This document shows, in pieces, positions 1 to 12,650 of a DNA stretch of 64,000 nucleotides. The stretch's first letter is position 1. Each line of letters begins with the position of its first letter. A program made the translations under genes and the position numbers. Below the pieces are notes generated by a model that worked only from the letters and a program-made list of their open reading frames with translations, was not told where the DNA came from and did not search any database. The stretch lies in contig NC_060885.1 in assembly GCF_014805685.1 (NCBI RefSeq), forward strand, positions 12,255,132 to 12,319,131, given 5' to 3'. This DNA is from Silurus meridionalis. Its lineage: Eukaryota; Chordata; Actinopteri; Siluriformes; Siluridae.

Positions 1-733
1 GGAGAAATAATTCTGGCCAACAGATTCTTCAGATCATTTCCTCCTCCACAGGAGCTGCTAGAACATGACGTAGACAGCCCACATTTAGTAAGTGTCCACT
101 GAATCTGTTAAAGAAAATAAATCCACCACTGATTTATGTAATGTTTTTTTAATAATCAACATATTGGTATATTTTCATTCTGATTAATGGTTCCCAACAT
201 TACCCACAATACTGTTTGATTATCTGATAGTGGTGCCTATTATCCCTTCAGTTTGAAGTCATTGATTTTTTTTTTTTTTCCAGTCACCACATCAGACAAA
301 TTATAACCTTTCATAAAACAGAAATACAGATCAGATTTCAATGAAAAAAAAGGCTTCAGGGTGGAATTAAAATCAAGCATCAGAATGATTAAAAAGTTGA
401 GTTTGAGTATTTGAGAAACTGTTCTTCTTGTGGGATTCTTTACTATAGACACACTATTCAGTATTACATACTGACTATTACACAGAACAGAGCAAAAACC
501 AAAAAACATTTTGTGAGCAATGCTTCTGCCTTGAGAAACACCTTGCTGGTGCAAGAGGTAAGAAGATAAGGGTCAGAGTCATTTAAACAGAGTCATTTAA
601 ACTGTCTATGATAAGTCAGATTTAAGATGGGTTACAGCAGCAAAAGAAACTAGATATCTAAAACTAGATGGCTAAAGATTGTTTGATCTTGATCTGTGCT
701 GCACTATCCAGATAGTAGAATCAGAATATAGCA
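1..733. other. No gene recognised; AT-rich intergenic DNA
   Basis: There is no open frame with recognisable family similarity and no convincing exon. Only short A/T runs are visible. Confidence 0.5.
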
Positions 734-1012
734 TGACCAGTATGAAGCATGGTGCAATAATATTGTGGGCGGTGTTTTCTTGCTACACACTTGGTCCCAT
801 AATCCACCTTTTGGTCCCTTCCACATATACTAGATCTAAATCCAATCGAGCACATTTGGGATGAGACTCATAATAATAACAACTCATAACTCATAAAAAG
901 TGTAGCTGACAGATCTGCAGTGGTTTTGTGATGATCATACCAACGTGGACCGAAATCTCAAAGGAATCTCACTGCTAACCCTGTGGTGCTGCAAGTCTCA
1001 GCAGGATGTGCA
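734..1012 (+). mobile_element. Tc1-like transposase C-terminal fragment, degenerate
   Basis: The plus strand carries scattered pieces of a Tc1-like transposase catalytic domain: a stretch corresponding to 'MKHGAIILWAVFSCYTLGP', then the motif for 'SNRAHLGMRL', which matches the 'NPIEHLWD' DDE glutamate region. The middle of the domain is missing and stops break the frame. It looks like an internally deleted relic of the family also seen at 10520-10865. Family recognition is from memory of common fish Tc1 elements, so the exact boundaries are uncertain. Confidence 0.6.
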
Positions 1013-2026
1013 TGCTATTGTGTCATTTCTTAATTAATTTTCTACTCTATGTGTTATATTTATGTTAAATATAAAAAAACATATCGAGCTATTTTATATA
1101 TTTATATATCATGTGACGATTAAAATATAAGCAACATGTAGGAGACAAAGGTGAGACATGGTTCAAATAAGAGATATATATACTATATACTCTTTCAACA
1201 AATATTTTCAGCTTTCTACTTTTATACACAGCTGGCGACCTTTCGACGTAATATTTTTTGCAGTTTAAACACAGTCCTCTCTGATTGTAGGAACTACTTA
1301 AGGGCAAATTACATATAGTTTAATGTATATAGATAAAGGCGGTTTCTACAGAAAATGCCCTGGAGGAAAACTGTGTCTGCATTTTTGAGCCATGCCACTA
1401 ACTTTTACACTGCATAACACCTAATATTATTTATCTCTGAATAGCTTGATAATTATATTAAATGTTCAGGCAGATGCACAGCACTGTACTACATTTCCAT
1501 TCAATTTGAGAACTTTTCAATTCAACCCTGTCACTGTCTATTTTATTACCGGTTTCAAATACTGTCAACCAAGAAAGATAATCACTCATGAGCACAGCCT
1601 CACCCACACTGGACAGTTATAGATGAGAAAAATAATTACCTGTTCTTTTGTGCCCGTGATAGTCTTAGATTCTTGTTCTTGATTGACAGAAGATGAACCT
1701 GATGCAGTCTTCTTCTGTTGTAGCCCATCTACCTAAAAGTCTATAGCATTCTGACATGCTTTTCTGCTCACCACAGTTGTAAAGAGTGATTATTTTAGTT
1801 GCCATAGACATCTTGTCATCTGATTTTCATTCTTCTCTGGTCTTTCGTCTGTTGTTTTAAGCTGAAGACAATCTGTTCACAGGATGTATTTTGTTTTAAA
1901 ACCATTGTGTGTAAACTCTATACACTATTGTATTTGCAAAATCCCAGGAGATTATCACTTTCTAAAACATGCAAACCAGCCCATCTGGCATCAACAACCA
2001 TGCATGCCATGAAGATCAAAATGTGA
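1013..2026. other. No gene recognised
   Basis: AT-rich sequence with only short, unsupported open frames. No splice-bounded coding exon or repeat was recognised. Confidence 0.4.
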
Positions 2027-2575
2027 AATGATATGAATATGATAAATATGCTTGGTCTTCAAGCATGAAAATGATCCCAAACACACCGCCCGGGCAACAA
2101 AGGAGTGGCTTCGTAAGAAGCATTTCAAGGTCCTGGAGTGGCCTAGCCAGTCTCCACATCTCAACCCCATAGAAAATCTTTAGAGGGAGTTGAAAATCCA
2201 TGTTGCCCAGCCACAGCCCCAAAACATTACCGCTCTAGAGGAGATCTGCATGGAGGAATGGGCCAAACTACCAGCAACAGTGTGTAAAAACCTTGTGGAG
2301 ACTTATAGAAAATGTTTGATCTCTGTCATTGCCAACAAAGGGTATATAACAAAGTATTGAGATTAACTTTTGTTATTGGCCAAATACTTATTTTCCACCA
2401 TAATTTGCAAATAAATTCTTTAAAAATCACACAATGTGATTTTCAGGATTTTTTTTCTCATTTTGTCTCTCATAGTTAAAGTGTACCTATGATGACAATT
2501 ACAGGCCTCTCATCTTTTTAAGTGGGAGAACTTGCACAATTGGTGGCTGACTAAATACTTTTTTGCCCCACTATA
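2027..2575 (+). mobile_element. 3' half of a Tc1-like transposon, broken
   Basis: Plus-strand translation gives the C-terminal transposase region: a 'HENDPKHTA' catalytic Asp motif near 2068, then '[14 protein letters not shown]' and '[11 protein letters not shown]' near 2140-2215. In between, the Trp codon expected after NPIENL is a TAG stop, so the copy is dead. After the transposase end the sequence runs into a terminal segment ending near 2574 ('tttttgccccacta'), the usual right end of this fish Tc1 group. The left half and left inverted repeat are absent. Confidence 0.8.
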
Positions 2576-2582
2576 GATATAG

Positions 2583-2695
<113 letters not shown>

Positions 2696-2697
2696 TT

Positions 2698-3226
2698 TAG
2701 GGCTGTCAAAACGAATGCGTTAACACTAACAAATTATTTTTAATGGCATTAATTTTATTAACGCACGATTACACAGCACGCATTTCTGTTTGACCATTTT
2801 TTATAAAAAATATAAATAAATATAAAAGTAAAACCTTCAATGAAACATATGTATTGAATACAACCTTCATTTACTTAAGTATATATATTAAAAAACTCCT
2901 CTGAAAAAAAAATTTAACCATTAAACATTTGTTTTACTGATGCGCAAGTCTCTAATCAAACACCAAAATCCGCAACATATCCGGCAATTAAAAAAACCAT
3001 CCATGTGGAAACATAGCAAAAATTTTGTTTGGTGTCCTGATAATTTATGCAATTTAAAACACAATAATTACTTTAAAACATTTACAAGAAAACTTTGCCT
3101 TCAAGCTCTATGTATATATGGTAAATATGGTTTCACTAATAATAAACATACATAAACATTTGCATAAAACATATTTGTCCATGCCCATGCTTATTAGAGA
3201 ATTAAAAACTTAAAAAGACAGCCCTA
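2698..3226. mobile_element. hAT-like MITE with TAGGGCTGTC terminal repeats
   Basis: The left end reads TAGGGCTGTC (2698-2707) and the right end is its exact inverse, GACAGCCCTA (3217-3226). The interior is very AT-rich and encodes no transposase, so this is a non-autonomous element. A related inverted segment with the same 'gcgttaacg' motif lies at 45290-45390. The hAT assignment is inferred from the TIR style. The target duplication cannot be judged because the left flank is a microsatellite. Confidence 0.65.
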
Positions 3227-3786
3227 ATGTTTATATACATTAAAAAAATGTTTGTAGCTAGCATGCACAAAACTGGGCCATCACTCCATATAAATTTTTT
3301 ATTTAGTATTTTAGCATAATAAATAAATATTAGTGTATGCATGCACAGTCATTGATCTCTAATACTTAGTTGCCATAGCTAGGGCCAGTGTGCTCTAATG
3401 AAGCTTTTCTGTATGTTTGACCTGGTTCATATGTTCAGATTTTACAGACACATACAAATTTTATGACAGGAAGAACTCATAAAAGGAGAAAGCATTAAAG
3501 ATTTGCTGTTATCAGATAAGCTAATAAAATGCAGAAAGCTGTACATCTCAGTTACCTGTCACATAAGGAATTTTGAGTGCAGTGTTTTTGCTATTGTAAT
3601 TTCTAATGCACAAGCCACCTATTTATTTGTATTGATTTGTCAGGTAACATTTAAACCAATTTCTCAACTGCCTGTGTTTTCTCCCCGATATGGATCAGTG
3701 GTTATTTATTAGTCTTCAACAATCCTGGTCAGTGTGTCCAGGGAAGAGTGAACGTGGTGGGAATACATCCTGAATGTAGTGCAAGC

Positions 3787-3791
<5 letters not shown>
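3227..3791. other. No gene recognised
   Basis: AT-rich intergenic sequence with no supported coding or repeat feature. Confidence 0.4.

Positions 3792-3841
<50 letters not shown>
3792..3841. repeat. (CA)n microsatellite
   Basis: An uninterrupted AC/CA dinucleotide tract of about 50 bp. Confidence 0.97.
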
Positions 3842-3842
<1 letters not shown>

Positions 3843-4074
3843 TTGGTAGTGTTGATCCATACATTTTTTTAAAATTAAGAAGGAAACCACACAACCCAAA
3901 GGAAACCAAGGAAACACAGGATCAAAAATCCAACAGGAAGACCAAAGCTCATGTCCGAGCCAAGGGCTTTGGAGATGTGAGGCATTAATTCTACATATTT
4001 AGAGTACTTGCAATAAAAGTTTATCCCGTTATGCCTTAATTAGAATAGTGCATGCTATCATCTTCATCTACTTT

Positions 4075-4270
4075 CGGCTTTTCTTAATAGAAGTTGCCAC
4101 AGCGGATCATCTGACTCTATACCCCCCTGTTCCCTACATCCGTTTCTTTCAACCCAACTACCTGCATGTCCTCCCTCAACACATCCATAAACCTCCTCCT
4201 TGGCCTTCCTCTTTTCCTCCTTCCTGGTGGCTCCATCCTCTAGCATGCTCAAGTAGTGCATGCTATCATG
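4075..4270 (-). repeat. Interspersed retroelement fragment (LINE/SINE tail type)
   Basis: Contains the widespread fish repeat segment 'gccacagcggatcatc' followed by 'caactacctgcatgtcctccctc' and 'ctccttggccttcctctttt', read here as the complement of the element strand. The 'gccacagcggatcatc' part is shared with the SINE at 24901-25109, which suggests a common 3' tail. No coding capacity. The class (RTE-like LINE or SINE) cannot be settled from this fragment. Confidence 0.6.
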
Positions 4271-4817
4271 TTACTTAAAAATCAGGATCAGCTCAATAAA
4301 GCGGTATGCAACAGAAAATATGTTGCACCTCTATGGTACAACATACTTTTTCATTTATTTAAAAAATGTTTTGTACCAAAGTGCATATGTAACATCACAG
4401 GGTAACAGCCTACATTCAACAATTCTGAGGTAACCTGGCTATCACTGGCATAAGCTTGTGCTGGTGCTGATAAAAATCACACCGTTTCCTATTCAAGTAG
4501 CAAGAATATTAAAAAAATACTGTTCTCAGGCAGAAACAAAACAAAAACACCAAATGAAAAACTTCATATAGAAGGAAATCGAATGAAAAAAAGCAAACCT
4601 CACAGGATTGCACATCTTGCTCACTTTGCACCTCATAGTCCAGTTTTTACAGTATTTTACACAATGTCCATTACTTTCATGACTTTTTTTAACTACTGAA
4701 ACAGGATTGAGGAGCTCGAATTATCCAGCTTGACATGCAAAAGTTGCCCATTATTTGTAGAGTTTGCTTTATAACCATGTTAAAGTTCTTTAGTTTGTAG
4801 CTGGTGTCCAGCTGCCA
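4271..4817 (-). other. Probable ccnj 3' UTR and downstream flank
   Basis: This non-coding stretch follows the ccnj stop codon on the minus strand. The complement of 'tttatt' near 4355 would give an AATAAA signal, but which signal is used cannot be told from sequence. Confidence 0.35.
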
Positions 4818-6419
4818 TCACCTGTTGAAACAGGGGGCTGCACATGAGTAGACGGAGTTCACTTGGTAGGACCTGTTTGGCACCTTCATCTTAGACTCCA
4901 GTGGTACAGACATTGTCTGTGGTTGTGCTTGCCCATGTGATGGGCCACTTGATGCCTGCAGAGGGCCACTGTGGCAGAGGTAGGCACTTGATGCATGGGC
5001 TGAGACCAGCACAGGTTGGCAGCTCTGCTGGGTGTATTGCAAGGCTGGTCTGTGGATGTACTGAGCAACTGTGGCACTCTGGCTTTGCGTTGGGTACATG
5101 GCCTGGCCAGGCTGTGGACCGAGCTGCTGTAGCTGGCACTTCTGTTTGTTGGCTTCCTTCACATCACTATCATGGGCACTAGGAAGAAAATTAAGTCTTA
5201 GAATCAACAAAAGGATCTAAGGTTGGATATAATATAGAATACTTTAATGATTTCTTATTTATCTCAGAGTAACAGCTAAAAATGTGTTTAGGTACATTAA
5301 GCAGTCACTCACAGAAGCAGTCTCTCCACACAGGGCAGTAGCTGCTCCCAGGTGTAGGCGGCTAGGCGCTGCAGACGAGGCGGCCATGTCGGAGCCAAAC
5401 GAAGGATTACCCGAGATGAAGCCACACAAGCAGCAGCAATCAACGATGGTGCAAACTGTAGAAATGCATGGTCTAGAAATAGAAGTGCATAAGAAAAAAG
5501 CAATGAGAAAAGCCTTCAAGAACTGCTATTTGTTATAAGTAAACAGGATCTTTATCTATGAAGTGATTACCTTGCAAAGAGACTTCCAGAAAATAATCTG
5601 CATATTTGTTCATATACAGCATTGTCTTCTCTAAGCATGCCATTGGCCAGCCATCATGTAGATCCGTTTCACTGACAGCAATTGACAGGTAATATTCTAT
5701 AAAGTGGGCAGCTGTGGGTAAGTAGAGGTTCCAGTGGAAGGACTCCAAGAGCAGCAACTCCATGTGCAATAGGCCTTGTTTGGTCAATACCAGGTTCATG
5801 GAGCTCATACAAGCAAGACTGTTGAGGGTTTCAAGCTTTGGCACTCTGTCCTCTCTCTCCTCAAATTTACCTGGGTGCAAAAGTGGTTTGAAGATCAACT
5901 TGCATAAATGCATTTGCCATTTTATCAGGTGCATCAACCACATAACAGCACTTTGGATACAACTGCAATCTGCAGACTTGCACAATAGCTGTTGCAATAT
6001 AGCTGTACCCTAAAATATAAGCAATATAATGACTTAACAATATAAAAATCACCCTTACTAGCCAAAAGAAGGCAAGAAAGAGCCACCATGTGGAGCTGCT
6101 GCACAGAGATGTCGTAGCGGTCCATAAAGATGTCCAGCAGATACACAGCCAGGTGTCTAGCTGAAGGACACAGCCGGAAGCGGTTGCTCACAATGGCTAT
6201 GAGGTCTGCAAAGTAGCGCCTAAGGTTCAGTTGTGGAGACTGACCTTTGTAAACAGGCAATCTCAGCTCCTAAAAGAAAGACATCATTGTTTCCATCAAC
6301 AGGTGCACACAGTAGTGTTAGAGTGCAAAGTTCGAAGAAAGGAATTAGACCTTGTAACGTAGAGCATGGTAAATATCTCCGGCGAGTTGGCCTTTCCACC
6401 ACTGGCCCTCCAGCTCCAT
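4818..6419 (-). CDS. ccnj: Cyclin J
   Basis: Five coding exons on the minus strand (6419-6351, 6269-6059, 5870-5571, 5472-5313, 5178-4818) join in frame into 1101 nt, or 366 aa plus stop, close to the usual cyclin J length. All introns are GT-AG. The start follows from [20 protein letters not shown], the conserved cyclin J N-terminus. Exons 2-3 hold the cyclin-box fold ([33 protein letters not shown], the split codon giving ASKFEERED). Exons 3-4 hold the second fold ([28 protein letters not shown]). The tail, residues 247-366, is Gln/Ser/Pro-rich. Cyclin J is a poorly understood cyclin expected to bind a CDK; fly CycJ acts in oogenesis and early divisions. The gene is divergent from znf518a. 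Identification is firm; the function is inherited from the family. Confidence 0.95.
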
Positions 6420-7200
6420 TGGGTGAAGCGTGTCAGGATGCTTTTGGAGCAGAGATATCCGAGTTAACAATGCAGTCTATGCAGGGAAACCACTATAAGC
6501 AAGAAAATAGAGCTTGGGATTAAAAGGAAAAAGGAAAACGCTCCAGTGCAAACTACTGCAAACGTGCAACTATCAAGTCCTCTAATTGCAAAGGTCACTC
6601 CCATTCAGCATCCATTCTGTGCATTTAAAAAAAGGTGAGTGTGTGTGTGAGTGTGTGTCACGCTGATTATCACCCATTGGTTCAGTCTGTGGCCAATAGT
6701 TCCCTCAATCAAGAGCTGCTAATTTAGACGCAAGTCCCACTCATAAACTCAGAATGAAAATTTAGGCGAATGAGTATCCTGGCTGCTTTGTCATCTCTAA
6801 AAACAACCAACTAACACATGCCTTAGAGCAAATGACATGCGTACCAGGGGATTCCATTAAACACGAAGTGATTATTAAAAGCATGCCCAAAAAAAGTAAC
6901 TGCAGAAATCTAGTTGAAACCAGTGCACCCCATTTAACAACCCAGTGTGAGCCCTAACTCTAACCCAACTACTTACCACTACTCAATGAAACCTGCATGC
7001 ACACTACAACACAGCAACGTATCTCGAGCAGAAGTAATTAAATAGCGCAGATGGCGATGTTTATGTTTACGGTGAAACATCTGCGCTATAGGCAACACGC
7101 CGCACTGAACGTTTGCCAGTGTCGACCAATCGGATTTCTTCTTACAATCTACAAACTTCAGCGAGCAACAAATCAGGGGCTGGGTTGCATTGACGTCACG
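6351..7200 (-). promoter_or_regulatory. Candidate ccnj promoter and 5' UTR region
   Basis: Upstream of the ccnj start the DNA becomes less AT-rich and carries a palindromic CRE, TGACGTCA (7191-7198), a CCAAT box (7126-7130) and further CCAAT/ATTGG motifs at 6676-6680 and 6693-6697. A perfect donor, GTAAGT, on the minus strand at 6976-6971 would end a non-coding first exon at 6977. The start site itself cannot be determined from sequence. Confidence 0.45.
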
Positions 7201-7954
7201 GATTCAGTCTCACGAGTAGGACCTCGAGGGATTATCTGTTGAATAAAAGGTTAACAAAGCACGTGTGCTGTATATAACACCTCATTTAAAGTCTAATGCT
7301 TTGCATTAAGAGTATTTAGAGTTACTAGCAACACATTTTTAGAAATTGGAAAACATTTAGCACTCCTTTCAAACTGAACACGTTTCAGCTGTAAGCTGTA
7401 AAACCAGGTTAACCTGAGTTGTGGTAGGAAGGGGGTTGTAGAATTGGGTGCAAAAGGACAAGCAAAGCAACACAAATCTCCTATACAAACTTGCATCATG
7501 TTTTCCCAACTTTGGTTATTTTAATTAATTTATTTTTTTTTGTCTTGCTATGACATCAATGACTCCTTCCAGTGAATTACCTGGTTTGGTTAAAAAAAAA
7601 AAAAGAGGTGACTTAATTATTTTATTTTCACCCTAGAGAACATTATGTATGGTATATAACCAGAGACAATTGGTGTTATTGATATTTATTTGATAAATAA
7701 CAATAACTGGAAAAATATTATATACATTAATGTAAATTCCCTAACCCCCACCTATAATTATGAGAAATGAATAAATACATATCTCAGAAGCTTTTCACAA
7801 AAATTATTTTTTTTTGTACTTCTTTGAATAAATAATTTATATAGAAATGTGGTTTTTTTTCGCCTATTTTTGTCTTTTTTTGTTCTCCTTTAGAAAATAG
7901 ACAAAACAAACTAAATACTGCTTTTTAAACAATCACAAAAAAAAAAAATATCTA
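7201..7954. other. No gene recognised
   Basis: AT-rich intergenic DNA with several poly-A/poly-T runs. No coding exon supported. Confidence 0.4.
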
Positions 7955-8335
7955 AAACCACATACTGCATCTATTAACACAGGATGGCCTTGTAGTAGAA
8001 GAGTACGGGTGCTGATCTGGTCTGTCTGCAGTCCAGAACTTCCACAAAGATTTGGCGCACGATGAAACGAAATATATACAACAAAGAGCCCCAGGATAGT
8101 TGATCAGGTAGAATCCTGTTTTAGGGACAAAATTCTTCTCCCAAAACTTCAACAACTGTCTCCTTAGTTCCCAGACATATAGCTGTTGTTAAAAGAAAAG
8201 TGGATGCTACACAGTGGTTAACATGGACCTGTCTCAAATATTTTGAAACCTGTTGAAACCTTAAATTCAAAATTACCTTATTTTTTTCTTAAAATTGTAT
8301 GTTCTGTTGTTTAACCTAAATTATTGTCATTACAT
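7955..8335 (+). mobile_element. Right-hand fragment of a common fish DNA transposon (family A)
   Basis: The sequence from 'caggatggccttgtagtagaagagtacgggtgctg' to 'ggatgctacacagtggttaacatgg...cctgtctcaaatattttga' corresponds to the 3' part of a high-copy fish element. Its 5' end begins 'ccaattccaaaaaagttg' and is present at 59440 and, degraded, at 41086. This piece has lost its left end. The name and superfamily are not certain. Confidence 0.6.
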
Positions 8336-10369
8336 CATTAAAATTAATGTAAGCTTCCAAAATTATTGCAATTGTAAATCAGTTGTGCATTCTTTGAGCA
8401 GCTACACACTCAGCATAAGCTTTTCAAAGCAAAATTCATATATTTAACATATAATAATAGCTTTGTCCACTGTTGCAGATTGTTCTTAGGCATACATGTT
8501 TTCACTTCAGTTAAAAATAAAAAAAGGATTTGAAAAATGTATTTTGAGAAAATCCATCGGGTAAATTTTCTGTCTCCCATTTGATACATAATGGCTTGGC
8601 CTTTAATGGTTAAAACAGTATGCTTTATAAATGTATCCACTGGTTCCCTAAATAGAGTCTGAAACAAGCTGAATAGACTGGTTCCCTGAATAGACTCTGC
8701 CCAAGACAGTATGTTAGTTACATACTAACTGTTCATTAGCACATTTAGAAATGTTTAACATGCTCAAATACGTCTGATGTTACACATAAAATAATTGTAT
8801 TGCTGCAAGTCACCAGTCACTGTTAGGGCCCAAAAATCTGTAGATGGATCATGTGCACTGTGCTGTCTTCACATCAGTTGGGGGTCAGATCATGTGCACC
8901 CTAATATTTTCACTCCTATTGGTAGTGACTGCACCAATTTGCATAAATGCCCACATCTTGTAACGATCGGTGTTGCACATGTTGCCAGAAGTCACAAGTT
9001 CTCACTGAAAATAAAACTGTCGCTAAAGTTGGTTTAGAAGGTAAGAAGGAAAAGCTATAATTATTCTTCAGTCACTGTGGTTCTATAAACTACAGTGGAG
9101 GTGAGAATTTCTAAATACCTTCTTGTATATGTGCACAGACTACTGAGACCTTCAATGTAATGTAATACGGGTGTCATACAGCCATCTTTAACTGGAAATT
9201 TTTCACTTAGTTTTTTGTCAGGTCAACACCAGTTCTGTATACAGAGGTCTATTATCTCAAATTCACAGAACCACAGTTATATTACAAGCATTCTATTTGT
9301 GTCTTCTAAATGCTGGGGCTGTGGGACCTAACTGGATGACATATGCCATGTATCATGTAAGGAACCAACATACCTTAGAAATACCTTTGCAAAGTGGCAA
9401 GTCATAATAAGGGCTGGGTGTCCAGTATGGCTATAGGCCATGATGATGACATTCACCACTGGTTGCTTAGACAAGAATGCCTCTTGTGTGTTTCCTCCAT
9501 AGCACAAATTTGGGTAATATGACATTAGACAGAAACCCTAAGTTTAACCACAAGGTTAGTCTAGAGGCATTTGTGGACAAAGGCATTAAAAGTGAGCTTA
9601 CTTTTTAAAAGTACATTTCAGGCTGGCATCTTGCCAAAGTTGTTAGGGAGTGGTCTAGCACAAGGTATGCATCCTATCCTAGATTTCAATGTATTATAGT
9701 GAATAGAGGTGCCTTACCATTTTTTAGTAAGGCTGTAATAAGATTATGAGCCACCAAAGAGATGCATTCTACCATGCTGTGATGCATTGCAATAGCAGGT
9801 AGTGAAATTCCTGGTCTTGACAGCCATTTAAGGCCACGATGAAGAGTGAATGGAGAAAAATTCCAACTGAAGTCCCCATTTTTGCATTTTAGCATGAATC
9901 CAGCTAATTCAGTCAGCTCATAAGGTAACAGTGCTCAAAAAAAGCCCTGTTAGTGGCATATCGCGAGATTTAGTGCGTGACTTGTAGCTGTGACTGTAAC
10001 CACAAGCTGCTATGCTGATAGATCCATATGGTGTTACATGTGGATGATGTGTTTGAGGCAAGAAGAAGAAGAAAACATCTTGGGTAATCATATTTATCTA
10101 GGGTAAGTAAAATTTAATATTTTTTGTGAAGTAATTTGATTAAAAAAAAAAACAAGCTGAGAGGACATTGTAAATGAAGTGAAGGAGCCATCAATGATTT
10201 CACACAGGCTTTGCTTGCACTATACATATTTGAAAAATATTGTTTTTATGTACCATTTAAACTGTTACACACGTTTCATGTGAGTTTATGCAGAAAATTA
10301 GGTCTTACCTCAAATTTTATATACTCACTGACTACTTAACTAGAAATTCAAGTGTATATGTATATATAA

Positions 10370-10373
<4 letters not shown>
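8336..10373. other. No gene recognised
   Basis: No frame resembles a known protein, and no splice-bounded exon fits ccnj or znf518a. Some segments may be old repeats, but none was recognised. Confidence 0.35.
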
Positions 10374-10429
<56 letters not shown>

Positions 10430-10430
10430 C
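10374..10430. repeat. (CA)n(TA)n microsatellite
   Basis: A CA tract of about 45 bp followed by a short TA tract. Confidence 0.95.
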
Positions 10431-10519
10431 CAATTTGTATATTATGTGTCAGAAGTGCAATATATATATGATAAATCAGGTATAGTTAAAAAAGTTTGTA
10501 TTTACATAGGATACAAGAT

Positions 10520-10865
10520 GTTGGTAGAACAATGTGATCTCAGTGAATGACAGTGGTGCCAGATGGACTGTTCGAGTATTTCAGACACTGCTGATCTGCT
10601 GGAATTTTCACATGCAACAGTCTCTATAGTTTACTCAGAATAGTGCAAAAAAACAACCTAAAAAAACCAAAACAAACAGTTCTGCAGGTGGAAATGCCTT
10701 GTTGAAGATAGAGGTCAGAAGAGAATGGTCAGACTGCTTCAAGCTAATAAAACAACTAAGGTAAATGAAGTAGACACTGTTTATCATTGTGATGAGCAGA
10801 AAGGCATCACAAAACACACAGTACTTTGAACTCCGAGTTGAATAGACATTTTGCATGCTGTTACT
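10520..10865 (+). mobile_element. Tc1-like transposase N-terminal fragment
   Basis: The plus strand reads through 'gtgatctcagtga', 'gagtatttcagacactgctgatctgctgg' and 'caacagtctctatagtttac', the helix-turn-helix region of a fish Tc1-like transposase. 'gttctgcaggtggaaatgccttgttgaagatagaggtcagaagagaatgg' follows, equivalent to 'FCGRKRLVDERGQRRM'. Frameshifts and stops break it. The matching catalytic half is absent here, but a catalytic-domain relic of the same type lies at 734-1012. Confidence 0.7.
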
Positions 10866-12229
10866 GGTAACCTGCTTCATGTGAAACGTCCAGTAATGCT
10901 ATAGAATACAGGGGAATATTGTAGAAACCCTACTGAGATATACCCTAGTAGAAACAATTACAAAAATCCTAATGGTTTCCAATGCAACTACCATTACAAA
11001 CCATCAGCTGTTAACCAATAAAACCTTTACCAAATGCTTTCCATTTTGTGTACAGCAATCAATGATTATCATCAAACCAAAGAAACCTTTGTAGACAATG
11101 TAGGAATCTGTATGTGTAATGAAATCCTAATGTCCCTACTGTCTAGCAGATAGTTACCCAGTTGCCAAATGTGTTATATTGATTCTTAATGGTATTAACA
11201 ACCATTAACAACAATAAAAAACACACATTCTAACGAGTAAAACCATACACATTTTATTAGGGTTTCATTTTTTTTCAGCAGGACAGGCTTGCTTTCCACA
11301 AAAAGTGTCTTGCGCACTTGTCTATCGGGGCCATTTTCCAGCCTGGTCAGAGTTGAGATAAAACACTACAGAAAAAAAATGGTCTTCAGTTAAACACAAT
11401 GCAAACTAACTCTAACTAACTTTGATTTTTAAAATATATTTTCTCCCTGATAGGATATTAACTGAGTTTTCAGATCGATATTCTTCTTAGTCTGTGTCCC
11501 AATGAATCAGTTTCATGTATTTAGCGATAAAGACTTTTGCTGCTCTTTTACAAGTCGCTCTGGATAAGGGTGTCCGCCAAATACCGTTAATGCAAACGTG
11601 AACCCTGAAAGTGCTGATCGACCGTTCATCAGCATCAACACTGAATTGTGACTCAATGACTCTAATTTCTAAAAAAAGACGCTGTCTACACATGGCGCAA
11701 GCTATCAGATAATTTTATTTTGCTACTTGGTCTAATTCATGCTCATTCTCTTACCAATGATTTGTTTTTGAAACCACTACATGGATTATATTTTGAACTT
11801 TCTTTGGCTTAGGGAGTGTTGTCATTCTAAACAAAGAAAATACTCTCGAGAGAAAGGAAGGATAAAGCTATAAATGTAGGGAAGTATTATGAGGTGTGTA
11901 TATGAAGACATGCAAACCAAATAAAGCAAATTACAGGCCTTGGGGTGCAGCAGCAAAATTCAGAGACTAAGTGCTTGGTTTTGGGAGTTTCTCTGTGTAG
12001 TAGTAGTAGTAGTAGAAGAAGTAGTAGATGAATATATGTTTCATCCTGAACACGCTGAAGCAGATGTGTTTCCTCTGCGTGGTAATGCCTGAAGGCGTTG
12101 TATTTGGAGGACGGACACTGGGTATAATACGACTGTTATAAACTGTTGATAGATTCAGCGAACAGGAAGCACATGTATGTCCTGGTGACTTGAGGCCAAC
12201 GCTTATTTTGCAAGATTGCAAAACACAAC
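10866..12229. other. Intergenic between ccnj and znf518a; nothing recognised
   Basis: No coding exon or clear repeat. A short TAG triplet repeat lies at 11998-12015. CpG density rises toward the znf518a promoter. Confidence 0.4.
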
Positions 12230-12650
12230 TATTTGAAGCGAACGTGCAACGCACGAACACACCATCTCGGAAGGGGGAGAAGAAAACACTAAAGCCAGGA
12301 CACTTGTATGTGCAGGGAAGTGGCACACGCCGGTAATCGGTGTTGATCGGCTTGGGCTCGGGCTCGGGCAGGGAGCCTCAGCGGGAGACAGACGCGCAGT
12401 GAGAGTGTCATGGCCGCCAACCGCAGCTGACGAAACGGGTTACAATATGAGGACGCGAGACACCGCGTAAGTCCGTGCGAGCCCCTTTTTTTATTTTACT
12501 CGTACACGTTTCGCTTGTGTATTTGCAGAAAAGTAACCATTGACTTGAATATCGGGTTGATATGAAGTTGTTCTTGAAGTGGAAACTGGGTCGAGGGAGG
12601 GAGGGAGGAAACGGACGGAGTATGTGTAGCTAAACTCCAAGCGGTCTGCT
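12230..12650 (+). promoter_or_regulatory. znf518a CpG-rich promoter and 5' non-coding exon
   Basis: This is the most GC- and CpG-rich stretch near the gene, with a repeated GGCTCGGGCTCGGGCAGG block at about 12351. A non-coding exon ends at 12466 with a perfect donor GTAAGT (12467-12472). It would splice to the acceptor at 16216. The exon carries a short upstream open frame, ATG at 12410 to TGA at 12430 (MAANRS), and a second ATG at 12448 that meets a stop soon after the splice. Both could lower translation of the main frame. The transcription start is not resolved. Confidence 0.6.

Noticed and set aside
3729..3988. Open frames across CA tracts (also at 10288, 41795, 61204)
   Set aside because: Poly-Thr/His or Val/Cys peptides are simply translated dinucleotide repeats.
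11967..12326. 119-residue minus-strand frame opposite the znf518a promoter
   Set aside because: It is composition-driven, with a TAG-repeat-encoded Tyr run, no homology, and overlap with a CpG-rich promoter.
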